Below, piece after piece: positions 28,020 to 32,356 of a stretch of DNA of 32,356 nucleotides (position 1 is the stretch's first letter; each line of letters opens with the position of its first letter). The stretch lies in assembly GCA_018828825.1 (NCBI GenBank), contig JAHJUV010000092.1, positions 1 through 32,356 on the forward strand. Direction: 5' to 3'. The stretch is from Planctomycetota bacterium. GTDB lineage: Bacteria > Planctomycetota > Phycisphaerae > Sedimentisphaerales > UBA12454. Both the position numbers and the translations under genes were made by a program. The notes beneath the pieces are model-generated. The model worked only from the letters and a program-made list of their open reading frames with translations. It did no database searches and was not told the origin of the DNA.

Positions 28020-30212
28020 TCAACGTCCCTGTCCAATAACACTCAAATTAGCATATTTTAACATCAAAGGCTTCATCTGGCCGTTTCTAAATTCCACTAC
28101 AACAATACTATCGGCCCCCAAATTGTGAAACTCTTTTATTCTGCCGGTTCCGAATTTTTTATGCAATACCAACTGTCCCACGGCAAAAGCATTACCAGAG
28201 ACATCTATATCGGCAGCCTGCGAAACCTGTTCCTGATAAGAGTCCTGCTTGTCGTCATCATCATAATCCAAATCATTTGTCTGGTCGCCATATTCCTGCG
28301 GCTCAAGGCCGGCATCGAAAATAAACTGCGACATAATCGTTCTTGTGTACTGGCCGTGTATAGTACGATATCTGCACAAAGTTATACACAATCTTTTCTT
28401 TGCCCGTGTAATACCCACAAAAAACAGTCTTCTTTCTTCTTCGATCTCCAAATGGGTATCGCGGCTTCTTTCGTGTGGCAAAATCCCTTCCTCAAGGCCG
28501 GCGATAATGACATTTTCGAATTCAAGCCCTTTTGCGCAGTGCAACGTCATCAGCGAAACCTTGCCGCTCCTGCCGTCATAAGTATCCGTATCGCTGAACA
28601 ACGAAATATACTGTAGAAAATCAACCAGAGTTCCACCCTGCTGCTCGTCAAACCGTTTTGAGGAATTAATAAGTTCAGAAACATTGTCTATCGGCGACGA
28701 TTTGCTGTAATCCTCCTTGGCGGCTTCGCTCTTCAGCGATTCATACAGCCCGCTTTGTTTGAACACTTTTTCCATTACAACTGCCGCCGGAGACTGTTTG
28801 TCCTCTTCAAAACTTTCCATCATCTTTACGAAAGCCTTAATTTTAACTTTCGTCGCGGCCGAGAGTGATTCTATTTTTTCGCAGTCTTTGGCGGCATTGT
28901 AAACACTTATATTTTTAATCGCCGCATAGGCGGCAAGTCTCGAAACGGTTGTCTGTCCTATCCCTCTTGCGGGCGAATTGATTATCCGTACCAGAGCCTG
29001 ATTGTCCGATGGATTTACAATCAGCCTCATATATGCCAGAATATTCCTGATTTCCTTTCGGTTATAGAATTCCACGCCGCGTACAATCTGATATGGGATG
29101 CGATTTACGACAAGGGCTTCCTCAATCGCCCTGCTCATCGAGTTGACCCGGTAGAATACAGCAATTTCGTTGGCATTGGCGTCGGCATCAAGAATTTGTT
29201 TTATATATTCCGCTATAAATGCCGCTTCGGCCTGTTCATCCTCAAGGCATCGGACGATTATTTCACCGCCGCTTTGCTTTATCGGCAGAAGTTTCTTTAT
29301 TTTACGAATCTTGTTAGCAGCGATGAGCTTGTCGGCAACAGTAAGAATTTCCGGCGCACTCCTGAAATTTTCTTCCAGTCTTATAACGGTGGCGTCGGGC
29401 CAATCGCGCTCAAAGGCAAGAATATTGCCTATGTCCGCCCCTCTCCAGCCGTATATTGACTGGTCCGGGTCGCCGGTTACGCAGATATTTCCGCGCTCGG
29501 CCGCCAGACCCCTTGCAATCTGGTACTGCGCGTGGTTGGTGTCCTGATATTCGTCAACCATCAGATATTTAAACCGTTCATTCAATTGCTTCCTGATATC
29601 CGGAAAATCTCTCAATAAAAACGCTGTCTTCGAAAGTAAATCGTCGAAATCAAGGGCATTATTCTTTTCAAGAATTTTTTGATATGCTTTGTAAACTTTC
29701 GATACGCACTTTGAAAAATAATCGTCGCAGTTCTGCTCTTCAAATGTTTTGACATCTTCGAGGTTATTTTTCAGCCGCGATATGGTTTCGAGCATAGCGG
29801 CAGGCGGAAAATTTTTCGAATCAAGTTGAGCTGTTTTTATAGCCTCTTTCACACAGCTTTTCTGCTCAGTATCAGTAAAAATACTGAACGTCGGGGCTAT
29901 GCCCGCCGCCTGGCTGAATTTTCGCAGAATCCTGACACAAAGCGAATGAAAAGTGCTTAAATGCACCCCTTGCGGGACGTCCATTGAAAGGACTCTCTGC
30001 CGCATTTCGTCCGCCGCTTTATTGGTAAACGTTACCGCACAGATATTAAACGGCGAAACGCCCTGTTGTACCAGGGCCGCAACCCTATGAGTAATTACTC
30101 GTGTTTTCCCGCTGCCTGGACCTGCTATAATAAGTAAAGGGCCGTCTTTATGGAAGACGGCCTGTTTCTGCGCCCCGGTAAGATTTTGCACGGCCTGGGG
30201 CTGTTCACTCAT
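28020..30212 (-). CDS. UvrD/PcrA-type DNA helicase
   Basis: A superfamily 1A 3'-5' helicase of 730 aa, related to PcrA and UvrD, for nucleotide excision repair, mismatch repair or removing RecA. Walker A GPGSGKT is at 31-37. DEYQDTNHAQYQIA is motif II, and TGDPDQSIYGWRGADIGNIL and TLHCAKGLEFENVIIAGLEEGILPH are motifs III/IV-V. The C-terminal Tudor-like domain FGTGRIKEFHNLGADSIVV is that used by PcrA/UvrD to contact RNA polymerase. The start overlaps the stop of the preceding gene by 4 nt (ATGA). Whether it is UvrD or PcrA in name is a matter of convention. Confidence 0.95.
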   Translation of the reverse strand: MSEQPQAVQNLTGAQKQAVFHKDGPLLIIAGPGSGKTRVITHRVAALVQQGVSPFNICAVTFTNKAADEMRQRVLSMDVPQGVHLSTFHSLCVRILRKFSQAAGIAPTFSIFTDTEQKSCVKEAIKTAQLDSKNFPPAAMLETISRLKNNLEDVKTFEEQNCDDYFSKCVSKVYKAYQKILEKNNALDFDDLLSKTAFLLRDFPDIRKQLNERFKYLMVDEYQDTNHAQYQIARGLAAERGNICVTGDPDQSIYGWRGADIGNILAFERDWPDATVIRLEENFRSAPEILTVADKLIAANKIRKIKKLLPIKQSGGEIIVRCLEDEQAEAAFIAEYIKQILDADANANEIAVFYRVNSMSRAIEEALVVNRIPYQIVRGVEFYNRKEIRNILAYMRLIVNPSDNQALVRIINSPARGIGQTTVSRLAAYAAIKNISVYNAAKDCEKIESLSAATKVKIKAFVKMMESFEEDKQSPAAVVMEKVFKQSGLYESLKSEAAKEDYSKSSPIDNVSELINSSKRFDEQQGGTLVDFLQYISLFSDTDTYDGRSGKVSLMTLHCAKGLEFENVIIAGLEEGILPHERSRDTHLEIEEERRLFFVGITRAKKRLCITLCRYRTIHGQYTRTIMSQFIFDAGLEPQEYGDQTNDLDYDDDDKQDSYQEQVSQAADIDVSGNAFAVGQLVLHKKFGTGRIKEFHNLGADSIVVVEFRNGQMKPLMLKYANLSVIGQGR

Positions 30213-31984
30213 TGCTGCGTGCCTTCCTGCTGCTGCATCTTCTGTATGACAGTTTCCTGCTGTTTTTTCATTTTTTCGTAAAGTTCCGGCCTTTCTGTAC
30301 GTATACGCTCAAGCAAGTTCTGCCTCAAGTCCTCTGGGTATCTCGAATCTTTTATAAAACCGGTTAGTCCTATATATCGCATTATATCGAAATCCGGCAA
30401 TGCGATCCTATTGGCTTCCTCGTCATTAGAGTTTGGCTGATAATAATCATAAACTTCCCGCGCCATTTTTTCTCTGCCAAAAGCTTCATCGTCATCATAG
30501 ACAGCATAACGATAATACGCCTCCTGCAGCATAAGTGTTATAATTTCCGTTGCATTGCTATAGCCGATGGTCGTTAATAGATTTATCAGTCTGTTTCTCG
30601 CATATTCCGTAAGAGAAACTTGTATTTCCCTATCCTCAGGGTATTCTTTTCGCAGGGTATTATATATCTGGCGAGCTTTATCTGTATGGCCGGCCTGATA
30701 AAAAAGCAGGACTGCCCGCTTGAGCATATTTCTGTGCGGAACTTCAAGAATATTGGGGTCGGTTCTGTATTCGGCATATTTTGTCATCAACGCCCGGAGC
30801 GCCTGGTCGTATCTTGCGAACATCCTTAAATCCGGGGACAAGAACACATCCCCTTGTTCAACAATGCTGCACGGATCATTTTGCGAGGCTGTTTTCGATG
30901 TGTAAATAATCATTTTCCCACGAGTATAAAGATTCTGGAGACCATGAAAGACAATTCTATTGGTATTAAGCTCTTCAAAGGAATACTTATCTCCTCCCGC
31001 ATTCTTAAGTCCGAGCGATGCCCAGTAAATGGCATGAACGTCCGCCAGCGTCCAGTCCAGCGGCAATACTTTATTAGGGTCCTTGTAATCGATGGGTCCA
31101 TATTTTTCATTCAATTCCGCCATAAATTCCGGCTCGAGTTTCCAGGTGTTTCTCAAATAATAAGCCTTTGCAAATATATCGAAGTTTTCGAGCGTCTGCG
31201 TCCCCTTGTACGCATTGATAATATATGAATCTTTTTCCGGAAATTTTGACGGCTGCTGCCGAAGTGTAAGATAATTATTCACAAGCTCCTGCCGGTCAGC
31301 AAAAGCGCTGTCCGCCGCGGAAAGTTCGTTAAGAAACTTTACCGTGTCAGGGTCTGTCAATACCTGTTCAAGGTTTTTAGGGGCATGGGCCAGTTTTATA
31401 TAATATTCCTGAGTTCCGGGCCCTATCAGCGGTTTTATGGAATGGTAAAGCTGGAGCTTGTAATATTTATGACAATCATCCATAACATTGCCGATTTTGT
31501 GCTGAAATATCCAGGCCAGAGAACGATAAAGGTCGATATTTTTGGGATTTTTCTCAATGCCTTTGTCTCTGAGAAGCTCATACCCGTTCTGGACCCAATG
31601 CCATCGTTCCTGCGGCCGGCTCGCAGGAATAGTTACAGAAATATTATAAGCCATATTCCATGCATGAAAGTCCCATACTGCCCCAAATCTCGGCTGAAGA
31701 AGCGTTATCCACTCCGCAAGTTGCTTGGCATCGAAAAATTTCCCATCTTCTTTCAACTGGTCGGCTCGTATCCAAAGCACGTCAACGATAAGCCCTCGGA
31801 AAGCCCCCAGTGCAACTGTGGCAAACGCCAGCGAAGGCGGTGCATTTTCCAGCGGCTCATTTATTACCAGTTTCATTTCGCTTCGCTGGGTATTTATCCG
31901 GTCGAGTTTTTGCGCCCCCAAAAACAACAACCCCGCTGCCCCCAAAAAACAAAATATATATAAAATGATTTGTTTCAATTGCAT
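30209..31984 (-). CDS. Membrane-anchored helical-repeat protein of unknown function
   Basis: A 591-aa protein with one N-terminal transmembrane helix (about 5-24, QIILYIFCFLGAAGLLFLGA). A large, helical, presumably periplasmic or luminal region follows, recalling degenerate tetratricopeptide repeats (e.g. AVLLFYQAGHTDKARQIYNT and EIQVSLTEYARNRLINLLTT). The most conserved-looking part is the first 150 residues (ALGAFRGLIVDVLWIRADQLKE and RFGAVWDFHAWNMAYNISV). The C-terminus is Gln/Glu/Lys-rich. I do not recognise a family. It is 17 nt downstream of an ABC permease gene and overlaps the helicase, so it may work with the transporter. Confidence 0.7.
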   Translation of the reverse strand: MQLKQIILYIFCFLGAAGLLFLGAQKLDRINTQRSEMKLVINEPLENAPPSLAFATVALGAFRGLIVDVLWIRADQLKEDGKFFDAKQLAEWITLLQPRFGAVWDFHAWNMAYNISVTIPASRPQERWHWVQNGYELLRDKGIEKNPKNIDLYRSLAWIFQHKIGNVMDDCHKYYKLQLYHSIKPLIGPGTQEYYIKLAHAPKNLEQVLTDPDTVKFLNELSAADSAFADRQELVNNYLTLRQQPSKFPEKDSYIINAYKGTQTLENFDIFAKAYYLRNTWKLEPEFMAELNEKYGPIDYKDPNKVLPLDWTLADVHAIYWASLGLKNAGGDKYSFEELNTNRIVFHGLQNLYTRGKMIIYTSKTASQNDPCSIVEQGDVFLSPDLRMFARYDQALRALMTKYAEYRTDPNILEVPHRNMLKRAVLLFYQAGHTDKARQIYNTLRKEYPEDREIQVSLTEYARNRLINLLTTIGYSNATEIITLMLQEAYYRYAVYDDDEAFGREKMAREVYDYYQPNSNDEEANRIALPDFDIMRYIGLTGFIKDSRYPEDLRQNLLERIRTERPELYEKMKKQQETVIQKMQQQEGTQQ

Positions 31985-32001
31985 ATAAGTTTCTATGATT
32001 T

Positions 32002-32356
32002 CTAAACTATTACCTTTGCTATTTCCCGTCTTGCAAAAATTATAAAACCAACCGACAGCAGCACAACGGATTTGACCGCCAACGCGGCAACCGACATCAC
32101 AAGAAAACCTGTTCTTATCAGTCTGGCATCGATTATATATTTGCCGATATTATAACTCTGGTCGAATTTCGGGAGAAGCCATATAAGAGGCTCTACCACG
32201 AACTTGTAAAAAAGCGAGATATTCTGCCCGAGGTAAGCAAAAGAACCGACAATAAAACCATTTATCACACCGGTAAAAAATATCGCAAGGCTGCATAATA
32301 CCGCAACAGGAAATCCCAACCATGTAGAAAGTGAAACTCCCAAGACAGCAAGAAAA
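32002..32356 (-). CDS. ABC-2-like permease, C-terminal part (runs off the window)
   Basis: Reading on the minus strand the frame enters the window as FLAVLGVSLSTWLGFPVAVL and continues for 117 codons to a TAA or equivalent at 32002. Three hydrophobic segments are visible (about FPVAVLCSLAIFFTGVINGF, an interior FVVEPLIWLL and GFLVMSVAALAVKSVVLLSV plus GFII). The pattern LLPKFDQSYNIGKYIIDARL resembles the last loop of permeases of the ABC-2 type next to planctomycete helical-repeat proteins. The identification is by membrane pattern and that loop only. Upstream parts, and an ATPase gene if any, lie outside. Confidence 0.6.
   Translation of the reverse strand, partial: FLAVLGVSLSTWLGFPVAVLCSLAIFFTGVINGFIVGSFAYLGQNISLFYKFVVEPLIWLLPKFDQSYNIGKYIIDARLIRTGFLVMSVAALAVKSVVLLSVGFIIFARREIAKVIV

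Overview
This 32.4 kb window looks like a chromosomal segment of a Gram-negative, flagellated, strictly bacterial genome of moderate GC. I infer a planctomycete, most likely Phycisphaerae/Sedimentisphaerales-like. The reasons are the flagellar FlhG/FliA pair with a divergent FlgB-like protein, ferredoxin-type sulfur assimilation genes linked to a DUF2061 protein, zinc-ribbon and long helical-repeat proteins of planctomycete flavour, and a nusA-infB-rbfA operon lacking the usual rimP. The taxon call is inference from gene content only.

Layout. 1-1830 (minus): 5' part of rho, coaE, and a tRNA-Leu(GAG), with a large imperfect inverted repeat between coaE and the tRNA. 1916-5619: a queuosine (preQ1/Q) block with queE, queC (minus), queF (plus) and queG (minus). 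It is interrupted by a small GIY-YIG nuclease gene that sits inside what looks like a transposed cassette (perfect terminal inverted repeats plus a flanking direct repeat at the queF start). It also holds a zinc-ribbon protein and a carboxymuconolactone-decarboxylase remnant. 5626-6471: dapF. 6591-9235 (minus): motility regulation, with a MerR-type regulator, a FlgB-like rod protein, flhG and fliA. 9595-13760 (plus): a GAF-GGDEF diguanylate cyclase, rarA (apparently leaderless), 5-formyl-THF cyclo-ligase and a LysM/L,D-transpeptidase.

13916-19153 (plus): a strong promoter, a roughly 250 nt structured non-coding leader or small RNA ending in an intrinsic terminator, then nusA, infB, rbfA and a degenerate HhH-GPD protein, followed by hisG and a YebC-family gene. 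21064-24975: a sulfur module. A Cys-type Thi4 thiazole synthase faces a minus-strand operon of DUF2061, APS reductase, an uncharacterised 56-aa protein and a sulfite reductase with two complete Cys ligand sets. Beside it lies a CymR/Rrf2-type regulator. Three near-identical operator sites at the thi4, sulfur-operon and regulator promoters suggest one local sulfur/thiamine regulon. 25056-32356 (minus): a tight operon of ABC permease (partial), a long helical-repeat protein, a PcrA/UvrD helicase, pgi, a mannose-1-phosphate guanylyltransferase and ruvX.

The most promising things for follow-up are (i) the three-site Rrf2 regulon that joins a suicide-type Thi4 to sulfate reduction, (ii) the structured RNA upstream of nusA, and (iii) the GIY-YIG cassette inserted at the queF start codon.
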